Source: Actinomycetota bacterium
Lineage (GTDB): Bacteria; Actinomycetota; Acidimicrobiia; Acidimicrobiales; AC-14
Assembly: GCA_040754375.1 (NCBI GenBank)
Contig: JBFMCT010000030.1
Coordinates: 1-40,991 of the forward strand
Reading direction: 5' to 3'
Length of the DNA stretch: 40,991 nt
This document shows, piece by piece, positions 1-7,313 of the stretch (position 1 is its first letter; the number at the start of each line of letters is the position of its first letter). The notes below the pieces were generated by a model. The model searched no databases. It was not told the origin of the DNA and saw only the letters and a list, made by a program, of their open reading frames with translations. A program made the translations under genes and the position numbers.

Positions 1-51
1 GCCCAACTGGAGGCCATGGGCCACAAGGTCACCCTCGAACCTGCCGCCTGA
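1..51 (+). CDS. C-terminal end of an unidentified protein (partial)
   Basis: An open frame runs from the window edge to a TGA at 49-51 and encodes 16 residues ending in GHKVTLEPAA. Only this tail is visible, so the family cannot be assigned. It is convergent with the minus-strand lipoprotein gene that ends at 117, leaving a 65-base spacer in which no clear terminator was seen. Confidence 0.5.
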   Translation, partial: AQLEAMGHKVTLEPAA

Positions 52-116
52 GCCGCAAACCAAGGTCAACCCCCGCCTTGTTGGCGCGCGCCCATGCGGC
101 GGTACCAGCGAGTGAT

Positions 117-1121
117 TCACACCTCAGCCGCCGGGCCACCTCCGCTCGCGATCCAGCCCGAGCCCGATGGCGCCACGGCACGGACGGCGATCCCGAACGT
201 GTCCCACGTTGGCTTGATGGGGAGGTCGAACGCCGATGTCGACGCCAGCCAGTCGCGCCCGTCGGTCGATGACCATATGGTCGGGTGAGCCCGGTCCCCC
301 GTACGCTCGTAGCCGGCGATCAGGAAGCCATCGGGTGTGCGGACGAGGGTTGCCGGATGACCCTCGGCCGGGTTGCCGGCGAAGGTGGCCCGGTGCCACT
401 GGTCGCCTTCGGCATACCAGGCGGCGGCCTCGGCGCCCGATCGGCCGATCACCAGCGGGCCGTCGGTGGTGGAAAGCAAGGCGGCCACCGCCGAGCTTCC
501 CTCGCCGCCGTTGACGGCCTGCTCGGCACCTGCCAACCTCTGCCACTGACGGCCGTCGGGTGACCGCCAGAGGGCCACGTTGCCGTCTACTCGCCCCCTG
601 GCCAAGAAGCCGGCGCCTCCGCCGCCCTCCTCGCCGGTCACGCCCGTCATCGAGCCGTTGGAGCCGCCTTCGACCGCGGGCGTGAGCCGCACACGCACTG
701 GGTCGCCGCCGCCCTCGGCCAGCCATACCGCCGCCCGCCCGGTGTCGGTCCCGCCCCGCTCCTCGCCCACGACCACGAGCCGGTCGCCCTGGCGGGCCGC
801 GCCGTGGGCCACGAACCGCCCAGGCGAGCCCTCGAAACGCGTCGTCCACCGCACGGCGTCCGTCGACTGCCAGATCCCCAGGGTGCTCGCCCGTTGCGGG
901 AGGGTCACCGTCCCGACGGCCAACCACGGGAACGGCCCCGAGGGCGGGAGAAGGCCGACCAGTTGAACGCTTCGCTGGGCCTCGGCCGCGATCGGCAACT
1001 CGACCTTCTGCCAACCCATCGAGTGCCCGACATCGCGCCCCGATCCCGTCTTCACCTCACACCCGCTCGCCACCGCGGCGAGGACCACCACCGTCACCGT
1101 CCACCGCCCAGCCCGCCCCAC
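117..1121 (-). CDS. Secreted lipoprotein with Asp-box/BNR-like repeats
   Basis: The protein has 334 residues and a GTG start preceded by a purine-rich GGAAAGAG. The N-terminus is a lipoprotein signal: Arg-containing n-region, hydrophobic VVVLAAVA stretch and lipobox ASGC, with the acylated Cys near residue 21. The mature part contains several degenerate motifs of the type W-x-S-x-D-G-x-x-W (LWRSPDGRQW, IWSSTDGRDW, IWQSTDAVRW), typical of sialidase/BNR-like beta-propeller repeats. No glycosidase active site is evident, so a substrate-binding or structural role outside the membrane is more likely than catalysis. It is the last of three minus-strand genes for secreted proteins, 9 bases after its neighbour, and is probably cotranscribed with them. 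The exact function is unknown. Confidence 0.7.
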   Translation of the reverse strand: MGRAGRWTVTVVVLAAVASGCEVKTGSGRDVGHSMGWQKVELPIAAEAQRSVQLVGLLPPSGPFPWLAVGTVTLPQRASTLGIWQSTDAVRWTTRFEGSPGRFVAHGAARQGDRLVVVGEERGGTDTGRAAVWLAEGGGDPVRVRLTPAVEGGSNGSMTGVTGEEGGGGAGFLARGRVDGNVALWRSPDGRQWQRLAGAEQAVNGGEGSSAVAALLSTTDGPLVIGRSGAEAAAWYAEGDQWHRATFAGNPAEGHPATLVRTPDGFLIAGYERTGDRAHPTIWSSTDGRDWLASTSAFDLPIKPTWDTFGIAVRAVAPSGSGWIASGGGPAAEV

Positions 1122-1130
1122 GCTCTTTCC

Positions 1131-1811
1131 TTACCTTCCGCCCCCGACAACCGCTTGAATCTCCCGGGCCGGGAACCCATTGATGGTGCCAGTGGTGCGA
1201 AGCTCCCGCAGGGTGCCGCTATGGCCGGCGAGGGACCATGTCGCGGTCCACCGTTGGGTCACGACGATGTCGTAGGTCCCCGACCAGATGTAGTCGTGGG
1301 TGATGTGCCCGTGGGGCCAGGGCCCACCCTCGGCCCCGAACGGCCCGCTGGACTCGCCGTCGCCCCAGTCGACGTAGTAGCGCCCGGTGGCCTGGATCTC
1401 GAGCGGCCCGATCTCGGTGTCGTTGGTGTACACGTGGCTGGTCTGGCCCCGGGTCTCCAGGTAGACCGTCTTGCCCACGATGGCCCAGCCCGGTGCCGCA
1501 TAAGGCTGGGGCTCGGGTAGCGGGATCCTCTCCCAATAGAACGCCGCCAATGCGTAGGGGCTTGTATCCCCCTCCCGTGCCGGGCAAGGGGGGACCAAGC
1601 CGTCCGGGACCCGGGTGCCACCATCGTACACATCGACGAGTTCTGCGAAGATCCCACCATCGCCAGGATCGGCATACCGAGTATGCATGCACGGCTCGCC
1701 ATCATCATCAAACGAAATAGCATTGTACGGTACCCAACCGTCTGGAACCGTGAGAACCTGCGGAGCGCCAGAGTCAGGGATAAACAGGATCAGGCCGCCG
1801 CGGCAGTTCAT
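1131..1811 (-). CDS. Secreted PKD-like domain protein, main reading frame (5' end frameshifted)
   Basis: This frame encodes 226 residues from an ATG at 1811. The C-terminal half contains a PKD-like pattern: YYVDWGDGES, then HDY, then GTYDIVVTQRW, an Ig-like beta-sandwich fold usual in surface proteins. As read from this ATG the protein has no signal peptide. The frame is nevertheless open upstream to 1928, and a very convincing signal peptide lies in the neighbouring frame just upstream (see 1824-1947). The true gene therefore probably began at the GTG at 1947 and now carries a one-base frameshift near 1824-1836. The PKD assignment rests on motif reading only and the role is unknown. Base composition upstream of about 1640 is visibly less GC-rich than in the neighbouring genes. 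Confidence 0.6.
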   Translation of the reverse strand: MNCRGGLILFIPDSGAPQVLTVPDGWVPYNAISFDDDGEPCMHTRYADPGDGGIFAELVDVYDGGTRVPDGLVPPCPAREGDTSPYALAAFYWERIPLPEPQPYAAPGWAIVGKTVYLETRGQTSHVYTNDTEIGPLEIQATGRYYVDWGDGESSGPFGAEGGPWPHGHITHDYIWSGTYDIVVTQRWTATWSLAGHSGTLRELRTTGTINGFPAREIQAVVGGGR

Positions 1812-1823
1812 GTAACGAGGGAT

Positions 1824-1947
1824 CGTGGTCGTCCACGAAGCACCCGTCGATGTCGTAGTCGACCTGTGTCGGCTGCGCAGCGGATGGCCACGCTGGTCCC
1901 AGCTCGACCAGCAGAAGTAGCAGAACCGCTATGAGAACTCTGCGCAC
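1824..1947 (-). pseudogene. Signal-peptide-encoding 5' fragment, out of frame with the PKD-like gene
   Basis: From the GTG at 1947 the frame reads an Arg-Arg n-region, the hydrophobic core VLIAVLLLLLVELG, then WPSAAQ as a probable cleavage site, followed by VDYDIDGCFVDD. It continues only to a stop shortly after 1811, in a frame different from the 226-residue PKD-like protein. Dropping one base near 1827 (GTG-GAC-GAC-C-ACG-ATC on the minus strand) joins VDD to TIPRYMNC and gives one secreted protein of about 271 residues. The GTG overlaps the 3' end of the upstream lipoprotein gene by 19 bases, which suggests translational coupling. Sequencing error, real mutation and programmed shift cannot be separated here. 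Confidence 0.6.
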
Positions 1948-2546
1948 GGGTTGACCGTTGGCGGGCCGCCGCTAGGGGTTACGCCGTTATACTGGTAGCC
2001 CCAGCCAGTCGGATTGACGTGTGATACAGGCATAGGGCGGAGAGCTACCCATACCGGACGCCGGCCGGTAGTGTCCGGACCAAGCATACTGTTGTCCCTC
2101 TCAGCGCTCGCGTATATACATGAGCTAGTGGCTCGGATCAAGTCGACAACGTCGGTGGATCGGTTCCCCGGTGTCTCATAATACCCTGTGAAGTTGCGAC
2201 CCATCTGAATCTGATAGAAGTTGATTAGTACCTCTGCGGTGGCGAGGTTGGTGTGGAAGGCCGTTATCCGGTCAATCGTTTCAAGGGTGAGGTTCTTTGT
2301 CGCGCGTACCTCGCGGAATATGTCGCCTTCGATGGCGTCGAGGCCGGCGAGGACGCGGTTGACGTAGGCGGCGTCGATCTGGTCGGGGACGGCGTAGGGG
2401 TTGGTGGTGGTCGTGGTGGGGGCGGCAGTGGGGACGGTGGCGCCCTGCAGGGGGGCCGTCTGCGGTTGGGCGTTGTTGGAACACGCGGTGACCACCGTCA
2501 CCGCCACGCCGACCGCCAAGGTTTGCCAGACCTTCCGCCTACGCAC
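1929..2546 (-). CDS. Hypothetical lipoprotein with Thr-rich linker
   Basis: The protein has 205 residues. The N-terminus MRRRKVWQ, a hydrophobic AVGVAVTVV segment and the lipobox VTAC predict a lipoprotein. A low-complexity Pro/Thr linker (PTAAPTTTTTNP) follows, then a domain of about 150 residues starting near DQIDAAYVNRVL, probably helical at first, with two Cys (in SSCIYA and NPCAEF) that could form a disulfide outside the cell. I do not recognise a family. It is the first gene of the three-gene minus-strand set, and its stop overlaps the signal-peptide start of the next gene. A hand count gives 58% GC for 1981-2040 and 50% for 2161-2220, far below the rest of the window, which suggests acquisition or relaxed codon use. 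Confidence 0.7.
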   Translation of the reverse strand: MRRRKVWQTLAVGVAVTVVTACSNNAQPQTAPLQGATVPTAAPTTTTTNPYAVPDQIDAAYVNRVLAGLDAIEGDIFREVRATKNLTLETIDRITAFHTNLATAEVLINFYQIQMGRNFTGYYETPGNRSTDVVDLIRATSSCIYASAERDNSMLGPDTTGRRPVWVALRPMPVSHVNPTGWGYQYNGVTPSGGPPTVNPCAEFS

Positions 2547-2591
2547 TACCTACTTGGATATCGTGGTCTTTCGCACGAAGCAATGGGCAAG

Positions 2592-3638
2592 TCAGGAGAA
2601 GTTGTCGCCCCGGCCTACGAGGCTGAGGGCGGGGACCTCGACCCGGCGGTCGGGGCCGTCGACCACGCGGCCGATGACCTGGCCCTCGCCCATGGCCTCG
2701 ATGGCGGCCTGGTCCGCGCCGGCGGGCACGACCACGCACAGGCCCGTCCCCATGTTGAAGGTGGCGTACATCTCGGCTGGGCCGATGCCGCCGGCCCGGG
2801 CCACGGCCGCGAACACCGCCGGTGGCTCGGGCAGGGCGTCGAGCACGTAACCCACGGGGGCAGCCAGCCGCAGCACGTTGAGCAGGCCGCCGCCCGAGAT
2901 GTGGACCATGCCGTGCACCTCGACGCCCGCCGCCCACAGGGCGCGGGCCGCGCCCACGTAGATGCGGGTGGGCTCGAGCAGGGCGTCGGCGTGGGTGGCC
3001 ACGCCCTCCTCGCCCAAGGCCCGGCGGGCCAAGGAGTAGCCGTTGCTGTGCAGGCCCGAGCTGCGCAGACCCACAACCAGGTCGCCGGGGGCCACGGCTG
3101 ACCCGTCGAGCAGAGGACCGGCCTGCACGCCGATGGCCGTGCCTACGAGGTCGAACACGGGTGGGGCCCCGGGCGCCCGGGGCGCCAGCATGGACGCCAC
3201 CTGGGCGATCTCGCCGCCCACGATGGCGATCCCGGCGGCCTGCGCCCCGATCGACATGCCCCGGGCCAGTTCGCCCATCACCGTCTCGTCGACCGAGTCG
3301 AGGGCGACGTAGTCGACCAGGGCGATGGGGTCGGCCCCTACGCAGATCAGGTCGTTGACGTTGTTGGCCACGCAGTCGATCCCGACGGTCTCGAACCGTC
3401 CCACCTGGCGGGCGACCTCGATCTTGGTGCCCACACCGTCGGTCGTGACGGCGATGGCCACCTCGCCGTCACCGCTGGCGACCGCCAGGACGGACGCGAA
3501 GTGGCCCGAGCCGATCCCCGCCAGCACCCGGACGCCGGGCCGGGCCACGGCCGTGCGTTCCAGCCAGGGCCTCATCGAGGACCCGAAGGCGGCCTGCTCG
3601 CGTTCCTCGTCGACCCCGGCGGCCGCGTAGTCACCCAC
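2592..3638 (-). CDS. purM: Phosphoribosylformylglycinamidine cyclo-ligase (AIR synthetase)
   Basis: PurM converts formylglycinamidine ribonucleotide to aminoimidazole ribonucleotide with ATP, the fifth step of cytosolic de novo purine synthesis. At 348 residues it has the usual family length and starts MGDYAAAGVD (GTG). Family signatures are present: GSGHFASVL, the ATP/substrate motif TTDGVGTK, DCVANNVNDLICVGADP, GGEIAQV, SSGLHSNGYSLAR, HISGGGL and FNMGTG. No neighbour belongs to purine synthesis; the gene is divergent from nuoL. A TAGGGT hexamer six bases before the GTG suggests a leaderless transcript. Identification is secure. Confidence 0.96.
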   Translation of the reverse strand: MGDYAAAGVDEEREQAAFGSSMRPWLERTAVARPGVRVLAGIGSGHFASVLAVASGDGEVAIAVTTDGVGTKIEVARQVGRFETVGIDCVANNVNDLICVGADPIALVDYVALDSVDETVMGELARGMSIGAQAAGIAIVGGEIAQVASMLAPRAPGAPPVFDLVGTAIGVQAGPLLDGSAVAPGDLVVGLRSSGLHSNGYSLARRALGEEGVATHADALLEPTRIYVGAARALWAAGVEVHGMVHISGGGLLNVLRLAAPVGYVLDALPEPPAVFAAVARAGGIGPAEMYATFNMGTGLCVVVPAGADQAAIEAMGEGQVIGRVVDGPDRRVEVPALSLVGRGDNFS

Positions 3639-3644
3639 GGCCGC

Positions 3645-3650
3645 ACCCTA
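3645..3650 (-). promoter_or_regulatory. Candidate -10 box for leaderless purM
   Basis: On the minus strand TAGGGT lies six bases upstream of the purM GTG. Transcription about seven bases after such a hexamer would start at or next to the start codon, the usual actinobacterial leaderless arrangement. No clear -35 box is seen. The same TAGGGT-to-GTG layout recurs at 36314. Confidence 0.4.
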
Positions 3651-3801
3651 TCCGGGCCGGCACCCAAGCCCCAGGAACGAGCAAGAACCGGCTCTGTGCC
3701 TGGCCCCCTCAGCGCCCGGCGGGCCCGGTCCACCCCACCCGGCCTGGCCCGGGAGGGAAAGAGTTGTCGGCGAGCCGCGTTCACGAAAGACTACGGCGCC
3801 C

Positions 3802-5778
3802 ATGCTCGACGCCGTCTGGCTCATCCCGGCACTACCCCTGACTGGCTTCCTGGTGCTACTGGTGGCCGGGAAGCGCCTCGGTGACCCGCGCGCCGGCTGG
3901 GTGGCCACGGCCGCCATCGGCGCGTCGTTCGTCGTCACGCTGCTCGTGTTCCTCGACCTGCTGGGCCAGGACGGGGAGGCCCGCTCGTTCACCCAGACCC
4001 TGTTCACGTGGGTGCCGGCCGGTGGGCTGCAGGTGAATGCCGGGCTGCTGGTCGACCAGTTGTCGATCACGATGGCCCTGTTCGTCACCGGGGTGGGCAG
4101 CCTCATCCACCTCTACAGCGTGGGCTACATGCACGGGGACAAGCGCTACCCGACGTTCTTCGTCTACCTCAACCTCTTCGCGTTCTCGATGCTGATGCTC
4201 GTGCTGGGCGACAACTTCCTCATCACGTTCCTGGGATGGGAGGGCGTGGGGGCGTGCTCCTACCTGCTCATCTCGTTCTGGTTCGAGCGCGACTCGGCGG
4301 CCACCGCCGGCCCCAAGGCGTTCATCACCAACCGGGTGGGCGACTTCGGGTTCATGCTGGCCATGTTCCTGATCTTCACGGCCACCGGTTCGTTGACCTA
4401 CACCACCGTGTTCCAGGAGGCCGAGACCCTCACCCGCACCACGGCTACGGCCATCAGCCTGCTGCTGTTCGTGGGGGCCTGCGGCAAGTCGGCCCAGCTG
4501 CCCCTCTACGTGTGGTTGCCCGACGCCATGGAAGGCCCCACGCCCGTGTCGGCCCTGATCCACGCGGCCACCATGGTCACCGCCGGGGTGTTCTTGATGT
4601 GCCGGGTCAACCCCATCCTCGACCTGGCCCCCACGGCCCTGACGGTCATCGCCGTGGTGGGGGCGGTGACGGCGCTGTTCGCGGCCACCGTGGCCTGTGC
4701 CCAGAAGGACATAAAGAAGGTCCTGGCCTACTCGACGGTGTCCCAGCTCGGGTACATGTTCCTGGCCGTCGGGACCGGGGCCTACGTGGCCGCCATCTTC
4801 CACATGGTGACCCACGCCTTCTTCAAGGCCCTGTTGTTCCTGGGGGCGGGCTCGGTCATCCACGGCCTCCACGACGAGCAGGACATGGGGCGCATGGGCG
4901 GCCTGCGCAAGTGGATGCCGATCACCTACGGCACCTTCATCGTGGGCTGGCTGGCGATCGCGGGGGTGCCGCCCTTCTCGGGCTTCTGGTCCAAGGACGA
5001 GATCCTGGCCGCCGCTTGGGACGTCTCGCCCGTTCTGTGGGCCGTCGGGCTGGTCACCGCCCTGCTGACCGCGTATTACATGAGCCGCCAGGTGTTCCTG
5101 GTCTTCTTCGGCGAGGAACGCTGGAAGAAGGCGCCCGCTCCCACCACCCAGGCGGCCGCGGCCACGCCCGAGCACGAGCCGGCGGCCACCGTGGGCCACG
5201 CCGGCGGCGACCACGACGGTCACGGCGTCCACGGCGACGGCGCTCACGGGGATTTCAAGCCTCACGAGTCCCCAGCGACCATGGCCGTGCCCCTGGTGGT
5301 ACTGGCCGTCCTGGCCGCCCTGGGGGGCCTGCTTAACCTGCCCTTCGGGGGATACGTGCTCGAGCACTTCCTCGAGCCGGTGTTCGGCGACCGGCTCCAC
5401 CACCTGGGCCTGACCAGCGGGGCCAAGGTGGTGCTGGCCATGGTCGCCATCGCCGCCTCGCTCACGGGCATCACGATCGCGGCGCTGACCTACCTCAAGG
5501 GAAGGTTGAGCCCGTTCGAGCCCAAGGTGCTGGAGCGGGCGTGGTACGTCGACGACCTCTACTCCGAGGTCGTGGGCGAGGGCGGGCGCAAGGCAGCCAC
5601 GGCCACCGCCCGGTTCGACGCGGCCGTCGTCGACGGGGCCGTCAACGGCGCGGCCGCTGCCGTACGGGCCGCCGGGGGCCGCCTGCGTTCGGTGCAGACG
5701 GGCTATGTCCGCCACTACGCCCTGGCCGTGGCTGCGGGTACGGTCGGCATCCTGGCTTTCGTGGTGTCCCGCAGCTGA
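3802..5778 (+). CDS. nuoL: NADH-quinone oxidoreductase subunit L, copy 1
   Basis: NuoL is the distal Mrp-type antiporter subunit of complex I, in the cytoplasmic membrane. The 658 residues include the core FLGWEGVGACSYLL (TM5 glutamate), GKSAQLPLYVWLPDAMEGP and HAATMVTAG (TM7 lysine and following helix), KKVLAYSTVSQLGY and GFWSKDEIL. A C-terminal part with the lateral helix and final transmembrane segment is also present. A loop at about residues 445-490 is strongly His/Asp/Gly-rich, with seven His in about 30 residues (for example GGDHDGHGVHGDGAHGD). The second NuoL (18764-20731) has only a short HGHPHES there. This copy heads an nuoL-M-N set upstream of nuoA, which is not the usual order. 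It overlaps nuoM by one base. The pumping residues look intact, so it is probably functional. Confidence 0.93.
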   Translation: MLDAVWLIPALPLTGFLVLLVAGKRLGDPRAGWVATAAIGASFVVTLLVFLDLLGQDGEARSFTQTLFTWVPAGGLQVNAGLLVDQLSITMALFVTGVGSLIHLYSVGYMHGDKRYPTFFVYLNLFAFSMLMLVLGDNFLITFLGWEGVGACSYLLISFWFERDSAATAGPKAFITNRVGDFGFMLAMFLIFTATGSLTYTTVFQEAETLTRTTATAISLLLFVGACGKSAQLPLYVWLPDAMEGPTPVSALIHAATMVTAGVFLMCRVNPILDLAPTALTVIAVVGAVTALFAATVACAQKDIKKVLAYSTVSQLGYMFLAVGTGAYVAAIFHMVTHAFFKALLFLGAGSVIHGLHDEQDMGRMGGLRKWMPITYGTFIVGWLAIAGVPPFSGFWSKDEILAAAWDVSPVLWAVGLVTALLTAYYMSRQVFLVFFGEERWKKAPAPTTQAAAATPEHEPAATVGHAGGDHDGHGVHGDGAHGDFKPHESPATMAVPLVVLAVLAALGGLLNLPFGGYVLEHFLEPVFGDRLHHLGLTSGAKVVLAMVAIAASLTGITIAALTYLKGRLSPFEPKVLERAWYVDDLYSEVVGEGGRKAATATARFDAAVVDGAVNGAAAAVRAAGGRLRSVQTGYVRHYALAVAAGTVGILAFVVSRS

Positions 5779-7310
5779 TGTCGGGCCCGGGCTTCCCGCT
5801 ACTCACGCTTCTCGTGGTGCTGCCCGCCCTGGGCGCGGCCGTCGTCGCCCTCGTGCCCCGGGACAGCGAGGGGGCGGTGAAGGGCGTGACCGCCGTGGCC
5901 TCGGGCGTCACCGCCCTGCTCAGCCTCTACCTGCTGGGGGCCTTCGACACCGGGGCGGGTGGCTTCCAGTTCGTCAGCGACCACGAGTGGATCGCCTCGT
6001 TCGGGATCTCCTGGAAGCTAGGGGTCGACGGGATCGCCCTGTTCCTGGTGGTGCTGACCGGCATCATCTTCCCGATCGCCATCTTCGGGCCCCACGTCCA
6101 CCACGACTTCAAGGGCTACGCGGCGTGGATGCTCGTGCTCCAGGCGGGCTGCATGGGAGTGTTCCTCTCCCTCGACCTCTTCTTGTTCTTCGTGTTCTGG
6201 GAGGTCGTGCTCGTACCCATGTACTTCCTGATCGGCGGGTGGGGGTACGAGCGACGGGTCTACGCGGCCCTCAAGTTCTTCCTCTACACGATGCTCGGGT
6301 CGGCGCTGATGCTCGTCGGCATCCTGACGCTCGTCTTCCTGCACGCCCAGGCCACCGACAGCGCCGTCACCTTCGACCTGATCGCGCTGGCCGAGGGCCA
6401 GTCGGTCGTGGGTAACACCGCCCGGTGGCTCTTCTTGGCCTTCGCCGCCTCGTTCGCCATCAAGGTGCCGATCTTCCCGGTCCACACCTGGCTGCCCGAC
6501 GCCCACACCGAGGCGCCCACCGGTGGCAGCGTGATCCTGGCCGCCATCCTGCTCAAGCTCGGCACCTACGGGTTCCTGCGCTTCGGGCTCTACCTGTTCC
6601 CCCAGGCGGCCGTCGACCTGGCGCCGTGGTTCCTCACCCTCGGGGTGATCGGCATCCTCTACGGGGCGATCGTGGCCACCATGCAGAAGGACCTCAAGCG
6701 CCTCGTGGCCTACTCGTCGGTGGCCCACCTGGGTTTCATCGTCGTCGGCATCTTCGGGTTCTCGACCCAGGGCCTGCAGGGCGGCGTGCTCCAGATGGTC
6801 AACCACGGCATCTCCACCGGTGCCCTCTTCCTTCTCGTGGGCATGATCTACGAGCGCCGCCACACACGGCTCATCGCCGAACTGGGCGGCCTGCAGAAGG
6901 TCGCCCCCGTGTTCGCGGCCGTGTTCATGGTGGTCATGCTGTCGTCGATCGGGCTGCCCGGGCTGAACGGGTTCGTCGGCGAGTTCCTGGTGCTCATCGG
7001 CACGTTCGTCACCCGCCGCTGGTGGGCGGTGGCCGCCACCGTCGGGGTGATCCTGGCCGCCGTCTACCTGCTGTGGGCCTACAAGCGGGTCTTCCACGGC
7101 GAGCCCACGGGCGAGAACGCCAAGTTCGCCGAGCTCACCATGAGGGAACGGCTGGTCATGGCCCCCCTGGTGCTGCTCATCGTGGTGATGGGCGTCTACC
7201 CCAAGCCGGTGCTCGACCGCATCGCCCCCTCGGTCGACAACCTGATCACCCACGTCGAGCAGCACTCCGATTACCGCCAGCCGGCCGTGGCCGTGGCCAG
7301 GGGGGACTAG
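5778..7310 (+). CDS. nuoM: NADH-quinone oxidoreductase subunit M, copy 1
   Basis: NuoM is the middle antiporter-like proton-channel subunit of complex I. I chose the ATG at 5778 because it overlaps the nuoL stop (TGATG) and gives a normal 510-residue protein starting MSGPGFPLLTLL. Diagnostic motifs are the quinol-oxidase-like FWEVVLVPMYFLIG (TM5 glutamate), IKVPIFPVHTWLPDAHTEAP (TM7 lysine), LLKLGTYG, KDLKRLVAYSSVAHLGF and LPGLNGFVGEFLVL. About 14 hydrophobic segments are visible. It lies between nuoL and nuoN of the first set, 3 bases before nuoN, and is clearly cotranslated with them. It is paralogous to the NuoM at 20738 but differs in many positions, so this is not a recent duplication. 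Confidence 0.93.
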   Translation: MSGPGFPLLTLLVVLPALGAAVVALVPRDSEGAVKGVTAVASGVTALLSLYLLGAFDTGAGGFQFVSDHEWIASFGISWKLGVDGIALFLVVLTGIIFPIAIFGPHVHHDFKGYAAWMLVLQAGCMGVFLSLDLFLFFVFWEVVLVPMYFLIGGWGYERRVYAALKFFLYTMLGSALMLVGILTLVFLHAQATDSAVTFDLIALAEGQSVVGNTARWLFLAFAASFAIKVPIFPVHTWLPDAHTEAPTGGSVILAAILLKLGTYGFLRFGLYLFPQAAVDLAPWFLTLGVIGILYGAIVATMQKDLKRLVAYSSVAHLGFIVVGIFGFSTQGLQGGVLQMVNHGISTGALFLLVGMIYERRHTRLIAELGGLQKVAPVFAAVFMVVMLSSIGLPGLNGFVGEFLVLIGTFVTRRWWAVAATVGVILAAVYLLWAYKRVFHGEPTGENAKFAELTMRERLVMAPLVLLIVVMGVYPKPVLDRIAPSVDNLITHVEQHSDYRQPAVAVARGD

Positions 7311-7313
7311 GGC

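Noticed and set aside
3856-5715. Long minus-strand open frame (619 codons) opposite nuoL; similar ones opposite nuoM, nuoN and other genes
   Set aside because: Very GC-rich codon bias opens the antisense frames. The proteins are His/Gln/Gly/Arg-rich with no motifs, while the plus-strand genes have clear families.
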